The notes under the pieces: generated by a model
Databases searched by the model: none
The model's input: only the letters and a program-made list of their open reading frames with translations
What the model was told of the DNA's origin: nothing
NCBI RefSeq assembly: GCF_036967215.1
Contig: NZ_CP146016.1
Location: 2,419,337 to 2,483,336, forward strand
DNA length: 64,000 nucleotides
Direction: 5' to 3'
Origin: Sulfolobus tengchongensis
GTDB taxonomy: Archaea; Thermoproteota; Thermoprotei_A; Sulfolobales; Sulfolobaceae
Shown here: in pieces, positions 42,714 to 51,945 of the stretch
Layout: each line of letters begins with the position of its first letter
Position numbering within the stretch: position 1 is the stretch's first letter
Position numbers and translations under genes: made by a program

Positions 42714-43017
42714 GTTTAGAATAGATAAAATACCTAAGAATGAGCAAGATATGGAGGATATTCAAAGAGAGATTGAACAGACTCATCAACATGAACATGA
42801 ACACGAGCACAGTGTGGAAGAATTATTAGGAGAACTATATTTGAATGTACAGAGCCTCCAGGGTAAATTAGAAGAATTAAGTAAGTCTAACGATGATTGC
42901 AAGAAAGAAATTTCTAAAATATACCTTATTGTTGGGAAGTTATTGATAGCATTAACTACTAAGGACGATAACGAGAAGATTAAAAATCTTAAAGAAGTTC
43001 TTAGTTTACTAGAATGA
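42706..43017 (+). CDS. Histidine-rich coiled-coil protein of unknown function
   Basis: 103 residues, highly charged. A short His/Glu cluster [11 protein letters not shown] (about 26-36) alternates His with Glu and could bind metal ions such as Ni, Zn or Co. The rest is predicted helical with heptad-like leucines ([30 protein letters not shown]). Eight-base overlap with the preceding gene and ATGA overlap with marC make it part of a coupled string. Function unknown. Confidence 0.6.
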   Translation: MSKFRIDKIPKNEQDMEDIQREIEQTHQHEHEHEHSVEELLGELYLNVQSLQGKLEELSKSNDDCKKEISKIYLIVGKLLIALTTKDDNEKIKNLKEVLSLLE

Positions 43018-43622
43018 GTTCAATCTTATCAGTCCCAGAGATAGCCTTTAAGTTATATGCGATAATGGATCCTCTATCTATTCTTCCTTATCTTATTGCT
43101 ATATATGAGGAGTTTAATCGTAATTCTCAAACTAAAATAAGCTGGAATTTCTTAGTAAATAAGCTATCTATAGCTGTTACTGCATTACTTGTGTTTTTCT
43201 CCTTACTAGGAGGACCTCTATTAGCATTTTTGGGAATAAGTGTCTCAGCTTTAGAAATAGGTGGAGGTATAATATTAGTATATCTAGGTGTTGATACACT
43301 TGGTGGATTTCAGCAATTAAAGTTCTTGTCAAGTAGGATTGAGGAAGCTATAATTACACCAATTGCAACTCCTCTCATTGTAGGTCCTGGTACTATGACT
43401 GCATTAATTACATTGACGGTTAATAATAATTTACTAATCTTAATATTAGGTAGTTTACTAGCAGCACTTTTAGTATATCTTTCCTTATTACTAGGGCCGA
43501 TTATAATTAAGATCTTAGGTAATACTGGAACTGTAGCAGTGGGGAGATTTATGGCAATTATAATAGCTGCCTTTGGAGTCCAATTAATAATAAATGGTAT
43601 ATCCCAAATAAAGTTGATATGA
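43014..43622 (+). CDS. MarC family integral membrane protein
   Basis: 202 residues with six hydrophobic segments and the MarC-family opening [15 protein letters not shown], plus the [20 protein letters not shown] segment near 115-134. The function of the MarC (UPF0056) family is not established; the early link to antibiotic resistance was not upheld. ATGA overlap with the His-rich gene upstream. A T6 run follows about 25 nt downstream. Confidence 0.85.
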   Translation: MSSILSVPEIAFKLYAIMDPLSILPYLIAIYEEFNRNSQTKISWNFLVNKLSIAVTALLVFFSLLGGPLLAFLGISVSALEIGGGIILVYLGVDTLGGFQQLKFLSSRIEEAIITPIATPLIVGPGTMTALITLTVNNNLLILILGSLLAALLVYLSLLLGPIIIKILGNTGTVAVGRFMAIIIAAFGVQLIINGISQIKLI

Positions 43623-43664
43623 AGAACTGTATTTAAGATGAAAATTTTTTAACATGATCTCTAT

Positions 43665-44150
43665 ATGTCTATTAGCATGTCAGATAGTAAAAAACGAATG
43701 GTAGATTTAGACGCAATAGACAGAAGGTTATTAATAGAACTAACCAGAGATGCTAGAACTAGTTTAAGGCGTCTTGCGGAAGAGATGAATGTTTCACCTG
43801 CTACTCTTCATAATAGAATGACTAGAATGGTTCAAGAAGGAATAATAAAAAGCTTCGTTGCATTGTTAGATTACTCTAAGTTAGGCTTCGCTCTAACGGG
43901 AATAATCATGGCTAAGGTGGATGGTAAGCATCTTGTAGAATTTGAGAAAGAAATAGCAAATGCTGATAACGTAATAGCTGTTTATGATGTAGTTGGAGAA
44001 TATGATGTGGTAATAATAGCTAAATTTAGAAGTGTAGAAGAATTAGATAGTTTCCTAAAACAATTACTTAAAAACCCTAAAATTGAAAGGACTTATACAA
44101 GCATAGTATTGAATGTAGTTAAGGAAGATCCAAGAATAAGAATATTTTAA
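43665..44150 (+). CDS. lrp: Lrp/AsnC family transcription regulator
   Basis: 161 residues: N-terminal helix-turn-helix ([27 protein letters not shown], core about 19-36) with recognition helix [11 protein letters not shown], then a RAM ligand-binding/oligomerisation domain ([18 protein letters not shown]... [19 protein letters not shown]). It corresponds by sequence and neighbourhood to the autoregulating Ss-Lrp/Sa-Lrp described in Sulfolobales (recalled). Effector unknown. A TATA-like gtatttaaga (43629-43638) lies about 31 nt before the first ATG; in-frame ATGs at 43677 and 43698 are alternatives. Confidence 0.9.
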   Translation: MSISMSDSKKRMVDLDAIDRRLLIELTRDARTSLRRLAEEMNVSPATLHNRMTRMVQEGIIKSFVALLDYSKLGFALTGIIMAKVDGKHLVEFEKEIANADNVIAVYDVVGEYDVVIIAKFRSVEELDSFLKQLLKNPKIERTYTSIVLNVVKEDPRIRIF

Positions 44151-44196
44151 TGTAATGCAAAAGTTTTTATACTATCCTATCGCTTTATTTTCACTT

Positions 44197-44505
44197 ATGA
44201 AGTTCTGTCCTAAGTGTGGAGGATTAATGGTTCCATCGAAGAAAGATGGAAAAGATATTCTAAAGTGCAATAAATGTGGTTATGAAATGGCATTAAGTGA
44301 AAAAGAGAAGAAAGAATACAGTATAAAAGAAAGTAAAGACAAGAGTAGTAAAGTGCTGACTACGTCGATAGTTAGTGATAAAGAAGGAAGAAATTTAAGC
44401 GAAGAACTAGAGCATGAGAGAGAGGAATACTACAAAGAAATAGGATTGGAATTACTACGTGAAGAATTTGAGGGGAATGAGGAAGAAGAAAGTAGAGAGG
44501 AGTAA
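44197..44505 (+). CDS. RpoM/TFS-like protein with only the N-terminal zinc ribbon
   Basis: 102 residues starting [15 protein letters not shown]: a zinc ribbon CPKC...CNKC (about 4-7 and 24-27) like the N-terminal domain of RPB9/RPA12/TFS, followed by about 70 charged residues ending in a Glu-rich tail. The C-terminal TFIIS-type ribbon with the catalytic Asp-Glu hairpin is missing, so transcript-cleavage activity is not expected. ATG 44197 is preferred because a TATA-like tttttatac (44164-44172) sits about 28 nt upstream; the frame itself opens at 44155. It could be an RNA-polymerase-associated or regulatory variant. Confidence 0.72.
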   Translation: MKFCPKCGGLMVPSKKDGKDILKCNKCGYEMALSEKEKKEYSIKESKDKSSKVLTTSIVSDKEGRNLSEELEHEREEYYKEIGLELLREEFEGNEEEESREE

Positions 44506-44554
44506 GTGTCAAAGTAGTAAATCTTTTATAATTATACGTCATAGATTCTAAGGC

Positions 44555-44794
44555 ATGAAGGTAAGTGAGATAACAGCTAAATATAAGGCTCAAATTGGTA
44601 GGGAACAGATCCTTATAGAAGAAGCTAAGAACGAAAAGGGGGAGACGTTATATATTTTTACCTCAATAAAGGCGGTTAATCTACCAAATGGAGAAAAATG
44701 GAAACCTAAGGATGACGATGCAAAAGCTCTTGATAGGAATAACATAACGGAAGGTTTTAAGAAGAATTTTAGAAAAGCTATGCAACTTTTATAA
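44555..44794 (+). CDS. Conserved small protein of unknown function (79 aa)
   Basis: 79 residues, mixed alpha/beta: KAQIGREQILIEEAKNEKG then LYIFTSIKAVNLPNGEKWKPK and a basic C-terminus (EGFKKNFRKAMQLL). No motif recognised; small size and charge could suit a nucleic-acid- or protein-binding role. A TATA-like cttttataat (44523-44532) lies about 27 nt upstream, so it is probably leaderless. It keeps its place between the zinc-ribbon gene and grsA in the S. acidocaldarius order as I recall it. Confidence 0.6.
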   Translation: MKVSEITAKYKAQIGREQILIEEAKNEKGETLYIFTSIKAVNLPNGEKWKPKDDDAKALDRNNITEGFKKNFRKAMQLL

Positions 44795-44800
44795 AAAGGG

Positions 44801-44810
44801 TTTATATATA
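44801..44810 (+). promoter_or_regulatory. TATA box of grsA
   Basis: tttatatata centred 30 nt before the GTG start at 44836, a strong match to the Sulfolobales consensus, and directly downstream of the 79-residue gene's stop codon. It supports GTG 44836 over the in-frame TTG at 44845. Confidence 0.65.
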
Positions 44811-44835
44811 TGATTAAAAGAAGGAAAACAAGTAG

Positions 44836-46356
44836 GTGAATTTTTTGGAGCAGACATTTGATTTCATCCTAACCACTGATAGATGTCTGATGACAAATCA
44901 TCATGGTAAAGAGTTCCTGGGATTTTTAGGTACTGGACCCGCTGTTGGTGTACCAGAATCTGTTTGGAAATGGTTAGCTTGCCCTAAAATGAAAGTTGAT
45001 GATATAGGAAGACCTAGAGAAGCGCCCTATGGAATGAGAAAAGTTGAAGCTAAGTTAATAGATGAAGGATTTAAGGCTGCAATAATAGATCCAGATTATC
45101 TAGATAGACACTTAAAGTATGCTAAGGCATTAATGTTTTCTCATCATGACTATTTCGCTTTTGGTCCGCCATCTTCTACATGGTGGGGTATCACTAAAAA
45201 GGAGCCGATAAACTACAAGAGTTTTCAAGCCTTGATAAATAAACCAGAAATTCAAGAGGCTAAAAAAAGAGGGATGAAGATCTTAGTAGGTGGTCCGTCA
45301 ACATGGCAATGGTTATGGAGAGAGGATATGATAGAAAAAGTAGGAGTGGATACATTGGTAGATGGAGAAGGAGAAAAAGTAGTGGTAAAATTAGCCCAAA
45401 TGATACTTGATAATGAACCTTTACCCAAATATGTCTATGTTAGTGGAGATGATGTACCAGATATAGACGACATTTCAGAAATAAAGGGTGCTAGTGTAAA
45501 TGGTATGGTAGAAATAATGAGAGGATGTGCTAGATCTTGCAGGTTCTGTTCTGTGACCATAAGACCCACTAGGTATTACCCATTAGAGAAAATTGAGAGA
45601 GAATTACAAACTAATGTCAGAGCGGGAGTAAAGCATGGTATAGTTCACAGCGATGATGTATTATTTTACGGTGCAGTCGGAATATATCCTAGACCAGAAC
45701 CGCTGATTAAACTTCACACTTTGGTAAAGAAATACTATAAGACAATAGCGTGGAGCCATGCCAGTCTAGCTGCAATAAGATACTCTGAAGAAAAATATGG
45801 TCTAATAAGTAAGCTAGGCGAAATAATATTTGATGATGAGCAGAGGTACTTAGGTGTTGAAGTAGGAATAGAAACTGGATCAGTAAGATTAGCTAAGGAA
45901 ATAATGCCTGCAAAGTCTGCACCTTATAAGCCAGAAGAGTATCCTGAAACTGTAGAGGAAGCGTTCAAAATCATGCACGAAAATAAAATAATACCAGCAG
46001 GCACCATGATAGTAGGTCTTCCAGAGGAGACTGAGGATGACGTGTATAGGACAATTGAATTAGTTGATAATCTAAGACCATATAGAAGTATATTAGTTCC
46101 CATGTTCTTCGTCCCCATGGGATATTTCAAAAACAAAGATTGGTTTACGAGGGTGAAGTTAAGCGATGCACACATAGAGTTATATAGGAAAGTATTTTGG
46201 CATGATGTATATTGGGCTGAAAATATCATAGACTCATTTTACATGAAAAGTCCAGTGTATATGCCAGTTAGATTCGCTCTAAAATTGTTCCTGAGATTTG
46301 CAAAGAAGAAAATGAAAGAGGTTGAAAAGTGGTTAGAAAGCCAATTAAAGAAATAG
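44836..46356 (+). CDS. grsA: B12-binding radical SAM enzyme, GDGT ring synthase GrsA
   Basis: 506 residues: an N-terminal B12-binding-like Rossmann region ([12 protein letters not shown], about 149-159, and LVDGEGE) and a radical SAM domain with CARSCRFC (Cys231, Cys235, Cys238), followed by a long C-terminal part. In S. acidocaldarius the homologue three genes from Lrp (recalled as Saci_1585) is GrsA, which forms cyclopentane rings in GDGT membrane lipids, an adaptation to heat and acid. Here the order Lrp, ribbon, 79-aa, radical SAM is the same. Electron donor and partners are not encoded nearby. The stop abuts the end of serS without a gap. Confidence 0.85.
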   Translation: MNFLEQTFDFILTTDRCLMTNHHGKEFLGFLGTGPAVGVPESVWKWLACPKMKVDDIGRPREAPYGMRKVEAKLIDEGFKAAIIDPDYLDRHLKYAKALMFSHHDYFAFGPPSSTWWGITKKEPINYKSFQALINKPEIQEAKKRGMKILVGGPSTWQWLWREDMIEKVGVDTLVDGEGEKVVVKLAQMILDNEPLPKYVYVSGDDVPDIDDISEIKGASVNGMVEIMRGCARSCRFCSVTIRPTRYYPLEKIERELQTNVRAGVKHGIVHSDDVLFYGAVGIYPRPEPLIKLHTLVKKYYKTIAWSHASLAAIRYSEEKYGLISKLGEIIFDDEQRYLGVEVGIETGSVRLAKEIMPAKSAPYKPEEYPETVEEAFKIMHENKIIPAGTMIVGLPEETEDDVYRTIELVDNLRPYRSILVPMFFVPMGYFKNKDWFTRVKLSDAHIELYRKVFWHDVYWAENIIDSFYMKSPVYMPVRFALKLFLRFAKKKMKEVEKWLESQLKK

Positions 46357-47730
46357 TCAAATTATCTTATTTTTTAGGGGGTATATATAATCTTTAGGTG
46401 CTTTAGGAAATATTTCCAGATATTTTCTTAAAACTTTAGGAATTTCTACAACGCCATCTTCTCTTTGGTAGTTTTCCAGAATTGCAGTAATAGTTCTTGT
46501 ACTTGCAATTGCTGTACTATTTAATGTGTGTACATAACCTTTCTTATTATTCTTTCTATCAACATATCTTATTTTCATTCTGAAAGCTTGCCAATCTGTA
46601 CAATTGCTACAACTTACCATTTCTCTGAATTTAGCCTGAGCTGGCATCCAAACTTCTAAGTCGAACTTCTTAGCTGCACATGCACCCAAATCTCCAGACG
46701 CGATATTTACAATCCTATACGGTAATTCAAGTTGTTGGAATATATTTTCTGCATTCAATAATAATTCAGCGTGATATTTCCAGCTGTCTTCAGGTGATGA
46801 AAATATAAACTGTTCAACCTTATGGAACTGATGAACTCTGAAGATACCTTTTAAGTCCTTATTTGCAGCCCCCGCTTCTTTCCTGAAAGCAGGGCTTATT
46901 CCAGCAAATTTCAGAGGTAACTTATCTTTTTCTATTTCCTCTTTAAAGAACATTGCTGCTATTGGATGTTCTGCCGTAGCAATTAAGTATAGATCCTCAT
47001 TTTCTATCTTGTATATTGCATCTTTGAAAGTATCTAGGTCAATTACGGATTGAATTACCTCCCCTCTTAGCATATAGGGCGGTAAGACCAATGTATATCC
47101 TTGTTGTGTCATGTAATCTATTGCAAACAGTAGCAAAGAGAAATCTAACCAAACTAAATCATTAAACAGATAGTAAAATCTGGAGCCAGAAACCTCTGAG
47201 GCCTTTAAAGTATTTCCTAAACGTAGAACGTCTTCAAGCATTTCTGCGTGTCCCTTAGGTTTCCACTTTATAACTTCGTAATTTACTTTAATGCCTGCAG
47301 TTTGCTTAAGGAACTCTTCAAGATCATTTTCATAAACCTTAAATTTTCCCCAGAACTTTATGGGTATATTGTAAGTATCGTCAGGGCCAATTGGAACATC
47401 GTCAGCTATTATATTTGGTAAAGAGGACAGTAATCTGTCTCTTTCGTTTTCTATTTCTTCTAACTCCTTCTCCTTCTCTTCTAGAACCTTCAATAAGTTT
47501 TTACTTTCTTCTATTTTCTTTTTTCTCTCTTCGCCAGTACTTTTGGAAATCTGAGAACTTAACACATTATGCTGGTGTCTTAACTTTTCAACTTCTTGTA
47601 ATACTTGCCTCCACTTCTTATCTAATTCAACCGCTTTATCAACTAGTGAAATGTCTATAAATCTTTTTTTCAGATTATTTTTGAGTTCATCCGGATTTTT
47701 TCGCAAAAGCTCTAGGATACTCCAAGACAT
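46357..47730 (-). CDS. serS: Seryl-tRNA synthetase
   Basis: 457 residues, the common (not methanogen-type) class II SerRS. An N-terminal tRNA-binding coiled coil (about 25-110, rich in Lys/Glu/Leu) is followed by the class II core: motif 2 [25 protein letters not shown] (arginine near 285) and motif 3 with the conserved arginine in ASTRT near 428. It charges tRNA(Ser) with serine and also supports tRNA(Sec)-like functions elsewhere. It follows the DUF59 gene by 25 nt on the same strand. Confidence 0.96.
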   Translation of the reverse strand: MSWSILELLRKNPDELKNNLKKRFIDISLVDKAVELDKKWRQVLQEVEKLRHQHNVLSSQISKSTGEERKKKIEESKNLLKVLEEKEKELEEIENERDRLLSSLPNIIADDVPIGPDDTYNIPIKFWGKFKVYENDLEEFLKQTAGIKVNYEVIKWKPKGHAEMLEDVLRLGNTLKASEVSGSRFYYLFNDLVWLDFSLLLFAIDYMTQQGYTLVLPPYMLRGEVIQSVIDLDTFKDAIYKIENEDLYLIATAEHPIAAMFFKEEIEKDKLPLKFAGISPAFRKEAGAANKDLKGIFRVHQFHKVEQFIFSSPEDSWKYHAELLLNAENIFQQLELPYRIVNIASGDLGACAAKKFDLEVWMPAQAKFREMVSCSNCTDWQAFRMKIRYVDRKNNKKGYVHTLNSTAIASTRTITAILENYQREDGVVEIPKVLRKYLEIFPKAPKDYIYPLKNKII

Positions 47731-47755
47731 TGAATAACATAATTATTAAACAATT

Positions 47756-48154
47756 TTATGACTTCTGTTCATCAGCAGGTAATCCATAAGTTTGTACCCA
47801 CATCTCCACTATATCATAACCGTATAGTTGTTTGAATTTCTCTCTCCCTTCAGCTGTCATTTTTAATGGTGTCCATTGCGTCTCTAAATCTATGTCCACT
47901 TCCACACTTTTGGCGGGAACACTTTCTTTTATTACCTGCTCTACAGTATATATTAAATCATCTACAACCGGGCAACCAGGGGCAGTTAAACCTAATTTTA
48001 GGTACACATCTCCCTCATCTGTTATCTTCAAATCATAAATAAGTCCCAAATTCACTATATCTACTGGAATCTCCGGGTCATAGACGTCCTTTAAAGATTC
48101 TATTATCTTTTTCTTCCATTCTTCCTTGTCTACTTTTTGTTGTTGTGAACTCAT
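47756..48154 (-). CDS. MIP18/DUF59 family Fe-S assembly protein
   Basis: 132 residues with the DUF59 core LKDVYDPEIPVDIVNLGLIYDL (two halves near 17-38) and the conserved cysteine in TAPGCPVVDDLIY (about 74). MIP18/SufT/PaaD relatives help deliver Fe-S clusters to target enzymes. Many Fe-S clients occur in this window (PurF, PyrK, QueE, AmrS, GrsA), but no specific partner is indicated. It lies 26 nt after hisI with a TATA-like element (tttacttt) between. Confidence 0.82.
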   Translation of the reverse strand: MSSQQQKVDKEEWKKKIIESLKDVYDPEIPVDIVNLGLIYDLKITDEGDVYLKLGLTAPGCPVVDDLIYTVEQVIKESVPAKSVEVDIDLETQWTPLKMTAEGREKFKQLYGYDIVEMWVQTYGLPADEQKS

Positions 48155-48180
48155 ATTCTTTAACTCTGTTAAAGTAAATT

Positions 48181-48549
48181 TTAACTCTTACTATTAATGA
48201 TATCGCTGTAGCTTCTGTAAAAACACGTAGAATTACCAGTATGGCAAATTGGTCCTAACGATTTAACTTTAAGAAGTATAGCATCAGCATCACAATCTAC
48301 TTTTATTTCTTGAATAATTTGAAAATGTCCACTAGTTTCTCCTTTTAACCATAACCTCTTTCTGCTCAACGACCACAGATGAAGATAACCAGTGGTTAGG
48401 GTCTTGATTAACGCCTCCTTGTTCATGTTTCCTACCATTAATACTTCATTTGTTTTATAATCTTGGATTACTGCTATTATGGTATTTTCTTCATGCCTAA
48501 AATTTAATGACGAGACTATTTTTTTAATTTCATCTTCATTTAACTTTAA
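48181..48549 (-). CDS. hisI: Phosphoribosyl-AMP cyclohydrolase HisI with no canonical in-frame start
   Basis: Opens the adenine ring of PR-AMP, the third histidine step. The core is unmistakable: SRKRLWLKGETSGH, the metal-ligand DCDADA and CHTGNSTCFYR. The first in-frame canonical start (ATG 48438) would remove the conserved N-terminus FRHEENTIIAVIQDYKTNEVL, which is present upstream in the same frame back to the hisH stop codon. Candidate origins are TTA 48549 (overlapping the hisH TAA) or ATG 48539, one frame off, with a -1 shift on the A7 run 48525-48519. Length 119-122 aa either way, as expected for HisI. Last gene of the his operon. Confidence 0.82.
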   Translation of the reverse strand, partial: LKLNEDEIKKIVSSLNFRHEENTIIAVIQDYKTNEVLMVGNMNKEALIKTLTTGYLHLWSLSRKRLWLKGETSGHFQIIQEIKVDCDADAILLKVKSLGPICHTGNSTCFYRSYSDIINSKS

Positions 48550-49145
48550 CGTTTAACCCACCCTCTAAGATTCTCTAAGAATATTTTACCAGTGCTAGAA
48601 CTTTTTTCAGGGTGAAACTGGGTACCTACGACATTTTTATCACATATTAATGCTGGATATTCTATGCCATATTTGCTCTTCATGTAAACATTATCGTTAC
48701 TTGTTGGGTACGCAACATAACTATGTACATAATAAACGTAATTTCCATCTAACCCATAAGTTAGTTCACAACCACTTTTTACTTCGAAAATAAGATCCCA
48801 TCCTATATGAGGTAGTTTTACATCTGCTTTAATCTTATCTACTATCCCTTTAAACCAACCTAACCCGGTACTTTCTTTTCCTTCAGTTCCCTTTTCAAAC
48901 ATTATTTGCATCCCTAAACAGACACCTAGAAAGTTTACCCCACTTTTTCTTAAATCATCGAATAAAGCCTTATATCTTAAAATAAAGTCAGATACTGCCG
49001 AGAAAGCACCCACACCCGGAAATACGATTAAATCATAATCCTTCCCAGGCTTATCGCTTATATTAACCTCAAACCCTATTCTATTTAGGGCAGAAGAGAT
49101 GCTATATAGATTTCCAACACCATAATTAATTATAAGTGCCTTCAT
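48546..49145 (-). CDS. hisH: Imidazole glycerol phosphate synthase glutaminase subunit
   Basis: 199 residues, class I glutamine amidotransferase. Nucleophile in GVCLGMQ (about 74-80) and catalytic His/Glu in TQFHPEKS near the C-terminus. Supplies ammonia to HisF, whose gene lies three positions upstream in the operon. It overlaps hisE by 4 nt; its stop region overlaps the inferred hisI start. Confidence 0.95.
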   Translation of the reverse strand: MKALIINYGVGNLYSISSALNRIGFEVNISDKPGKDYDLIVFPGVGAFSAVSDFILRYKALFDDLRKSGVNFLGVCLGMQIMFEKGTEGKESTGLGWFKGIVDKIKADVKLPHIGWDLIFEVKSGCELTYGLDGNYVYYVHSYVAYPTSNDNVYMKSKYGIEYPALICDKNVVGTQFHPEKSSSTGKIFLENLRGWVKR

Positions 49146-49426
49146 TTTCTTCTCCTCTCCAGCTCCTTGTATATGTCCTCTGGGGTAACTCCTTCTATTG
49201 CCATCAGTACTAATAGATGATAGAGGAGATCAGCTACCTCACTTATAAATCTCTCTCTTCCTTCAGATAATGAGGCCACAATCACCTCCACAGATTCCTC
49301 TCCAACTTTTCTTGCCACGTATGCTTTTCCTTTATTTACTATTTCCACAGTATAGCTACCTGCTGGTTTTTTATCTATTCTATCAATTATTATCTTATAT
49401 AAGTCATCAATTATTATACTACTCAT
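49142..49426 (-). CDS. hisE: Phosphoribosyl-ATP pyrophosphohydrolase
   Basis: 94 residues, all-helical MazG-like fold. Hydrolyses PR-ATP to PR-AMP. Seen: KKPAGSYTVE near 18-27 and the acidic metal-binding helix VGEESVEVIVAS (Glu pairs, about 37-48), then EVADLLYHLLVL. It is separate from HisI, which is fused to it in many bacteria. It overlaps hisD by 8 nt and hisH by 4 nt. Confidence 0.94.
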   Translation of the reverse strand: MSSIIIDDLYKIIIDRIDKKPAGSYTVEIVNKGKAYVARKVGEESVEVIVASLSEGRERFISEVADLLYHLLVLMAIEGVTPEDIYKELERRRK

Positions 49427-50615
49427 ATCTTACACCTATACTCTTAGCGTGAGTTACAAATCCCTCATAATTAGCTAAAGTTATGGAAGCGTCTAGTAAC
49501 TGTCTATTTATATCACGCAAATTGGCGTACATTATAGGTTTAATGAAGTCATAAATCGTGATACCACCTCTTACTTTAGCCCATCCATTAGTTGGTAAAA
49601 TATGGTTAGGTCCTGCAACGTAGTCTATTAATGCTGGAGGTGTAACTCCTAAACTTATCGCTCCCGCATTGACTATTTTATCAATAACAGATGAAGGATC
49701 CTTAACGTATAATGATAGATGTTCTGGCGCTATCCTATTAGCAATTTCGATAGCTTCTTCTATATTTGAAGTTCTTATTATATAATATACTTTTTCATCG
49801 TCTCTGACTTTCTCCTCTACTTTCCTTATCAATTCTTCACTATCAGATAGTAACACTATAAATGTATTAGGACCATGCTCAGCTTGGGCTTTCATATCCA
49901 AAACTACGTAATCATATTTTGCACTCTGATCTGCTATTATAACCAATTCAGTTGGTCCCTCAATACCATCAACACTAACAACATCGCTTACTAGATATTT
50001 AGCTGCTTGAACGTAAATATTACCTGGGCCTACAATTTTATAGACCTTCTTTACACTCTCAGTTCCATAAGCTAATGCTGCTATTGCTTGTGCACCACCT
50101 ACCTTATATACTTCATTGACTCCAAGCTTGATTGCAACATAAGCTAATGCTGGGTTTATTGTGCCTTCTTGATTGGGAGGGGACGCAACATAGATCTCCT
50201 TTACTTTCGCTACTTTAGCAGGTATTCCTGCCATTAATAAGGTAGATGGATAAGAGTACTTGCCAGAGGGAACATATATTCCCACTTTTTCTATACTTTT
50301 CCATACTACGCCAAACGATATTCCTTGATATCCACCACCAATATTGGGTGGGACTAACATTTCATGAAATGCCTTTAGCTGCTCATAGGCTATATCTATA
50401 GCCTCTTTAACCTTACTATCAACCTTTGAAGCTTGAGTATTTAGCTCTTCTTTACTTACTTTAATGTTACTTATTTTCACCTTATCTAATTTTTCAGTTA
50501 GCTCGTAGATTGCATTATCACCTTTAGTTTTTACACTTTCAATTATGTCCTTAACTATAGGGATTACCTTAGTGAAATCATTAGGTCTAGTTTCTGGTAA
50601 GTTATGGGATATCAA
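49419..50615 (-). CDS. hisD: Histidinol dehydrogenase
   Basis: 398 residues, a little shorter than bacterial HisD (about 430). Oxidises histidinol to histidine in two NAD+-dependent steps. Typical segments include YVPSGKYSYPSTLLM (about 115-129), GPTELVIIAD near 218-227, QAEHGPNTF with zinc-ligand Gln/His, and APEHLSLY. It overlaps hisF by 4 nt and hisE by 8 nt. Confidence 0.95.
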   Translation of the reverse strand: MISHNLPETRPNDFTKVIPIVKDIIESVKTKGDNAIYELTEKLDKVKISNIKVSKEELNTQASKVDSKVKEAIDIAYEQLKAFHEMLVPPNIGGGYQGISFGVVWKSIEKVGIYVPSGKYSYPSTLLMAGIPAKVAKVKEIYVASPPNQEGTINPALAYVAIKLGVNEVYKVGGAQAIAALAYGTESVKKVYKIVGPGNIYVQAAKYLVSDVVSVDGIEGPTELVIIADQSAKYDYVVLDMKAQAEHGPNTFIVLLSDSEELIRKVEEKVRDDEKVYYIIRTSNIEEAIEIANRIAPEHLSLYVKDPSSVIDKIVNAGAISLGVTPPALIDYVAGPNHILPTNGWAKVRGGITIYDFIKPIMYANLRDINRQLLDASITLANYEGFVTHAKSIGVRYE

Positions 50616-51367
50616 AGTCTCACCTCAATTCCTCTCTGCTTTAGATATAGCTTCAAATCTTTTATTTTGATTATACCATCATGGAATATACCTGCAGCTA
50701 ATGCTGCATCTGCATTTGCAATTGAAAATACATCATAGAAGTGCTCCATCTTTCCAGCACCCCCACTGGCAATCACAGGGATACTAACAGAATCTACGAT
50801 ATTTTTTGTAAGTTCTATATCATATCCAGCTCTTGTGCCATCTCTATCAATACTAGTTAGTAATATCTCTCCCGCTCCAAGTTCTTGAACCTCCTTAGCC
50901 CATGCTATTGCATCTAATCCAGTGTTATGAGTTCCTGCTTTAGTGAAAACTATCCACCTATTTTCAACCTTTTTTGCATCTATAGCAACTACAACAGCTT
51001 GTGAACCAAATTCCTCTGCGGCTCGTTTTACTATTTGCTTATTTTCGACAGCAGCTGTATTTATACTAACCTTATCTGCACCAGAGCGTAGTGCCATAGA
51101 AACATCTTCTATGGTCCTAATTCCACCACCAACTGTTAATGGAATAGACAACACACTCGCAGTATCTCTTATAACATTATAAAGCGCTTTTCTAGCCTCT
51201 ACTGTTGCGGTTATATCTAAAAATACTATTTCGTCAGCCCCCTCTTCCTCATATATGCTAGCCAATTTAACTGGATCTCCTTTCAGTTGAAGATTAAGGA
51301 AATTCACACCCTTAACTACTTTTCCGTCTTTTACATCTAGGCACGCTATTATTCTTCTTGTAGTCAT
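50612..51367 (-). CDS. hisF: Imidazole glycerol phosphate synthase cyclase subunit
   Basis: 251 residues, TIM barrel with the two catalytic aspartates in [15 protein letters not shown] (Asp11) and [15 protein letters not shown] (about 125-140). Cyclises PRFAR with ammonia from HisH, giving IGP and AICAR; the AICAR links histidine synthesis to the purine pathway encoded earlier in the window. Overlaps of 4 nt with hisB and hisD. Confidence 0.96.
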   Translation of the reverse strand: MTTRRIIACLDVKDGKVVKGVNFLNLQLKGDPVKLASIYEEEGADEIVFLDITATVEARKALYNVIRDTASVLSIPLTVGGGIRTIEDVSMALRSGADKVSINTAAVENKQIVKRAAEEFGSQAVVVAIDAKKVENRWIVFTKAGTHNTGLDAIAWAKEVQELGAGEILLTSIDRDGTRAGYDIELTKNIVDSVSIPVIASGGAGKMEHFYDVFSIANADAALAAGIFHDGIIKIKDLKLYLKQRGIEVRL

Positions 51368-51945
51368 ATTACTCCCTTCGTACTTCGTATTTCATTATCG
51401 ATTATCCTAGTTGCATCATATAACGCTAGACCTAAGGCCTTAAAGCTAGCTTCTATAATATGGTGCGTATTGTATCCATTTAGTTGGTTAACATGCAAAG
51501 TAATTCCACTATTATATGCGAATGATTGAAAGAAATGCGAAACGTTCTCTGTAGCCATTCCCCCAATATTACTCCTCTTAAGATTAAGGTTAACGAAAGC
51601 CATTCCTCTACCTGAAATATCTATGGCAACTAATATTAACGCATCGTCCATTGGTATTATTTGGTGTGAAAACCTCTTTATCCCTCTCTTATCTCCCAAT
51701 GCTTCTTTTATTGCTAATCCAAGCGTTATCCCAACATCTTCAATTACATGATGATCATCATACGGTAATTTGTCAGTTGCAGCTATAGTAGCTGTAACGT
51801 TCATATAAGATAATAATGTAGTTAACATATGATTAAAAAATGGTATCGGGGTGGATACTTTCACTTCTCCCTTTCTATCTATATCCAAAAATACTTCTAT
51901 TCTAGTCTCTTTAGTTTCTCTTATCATGTTTGATGTTCTATTCAA
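51364..51945 (-). CDS. hisB: Imidazoleglycerol-phosphate dehydratase
   Basis: 193 residues, monofunctional HisB without a phosphatase domain. The manganese-binding histidine motifs DDHHVIEDVGI (about 61-71) and YNTHHIIEASFKA near 157 are seen, each in one of two homologous halves. The first codon overlaps hisA by 4 nt; an in-frame ATG six codons on is an alternative. Histidinol-phosphate phosphatase is not encoded here. Confidence 0.95.
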   Translation of the reverse strand: MNRTSNMIRETKETRIEVFLDIDRKGEVKVSTPIPFFNHMLTTLLSYMNVTATIAATDKLPYDDHHVIEDVGITLGLAIKEALGDKRGIKRFSHQIIPMDDALILVAIDISGRGMAFVNLNLKRSNIGGMATENVSHFFQSFAYNSGITLHVNQLNGYNTHHIIEASFKALGLALYDATRIIDNEIRSTKGVI

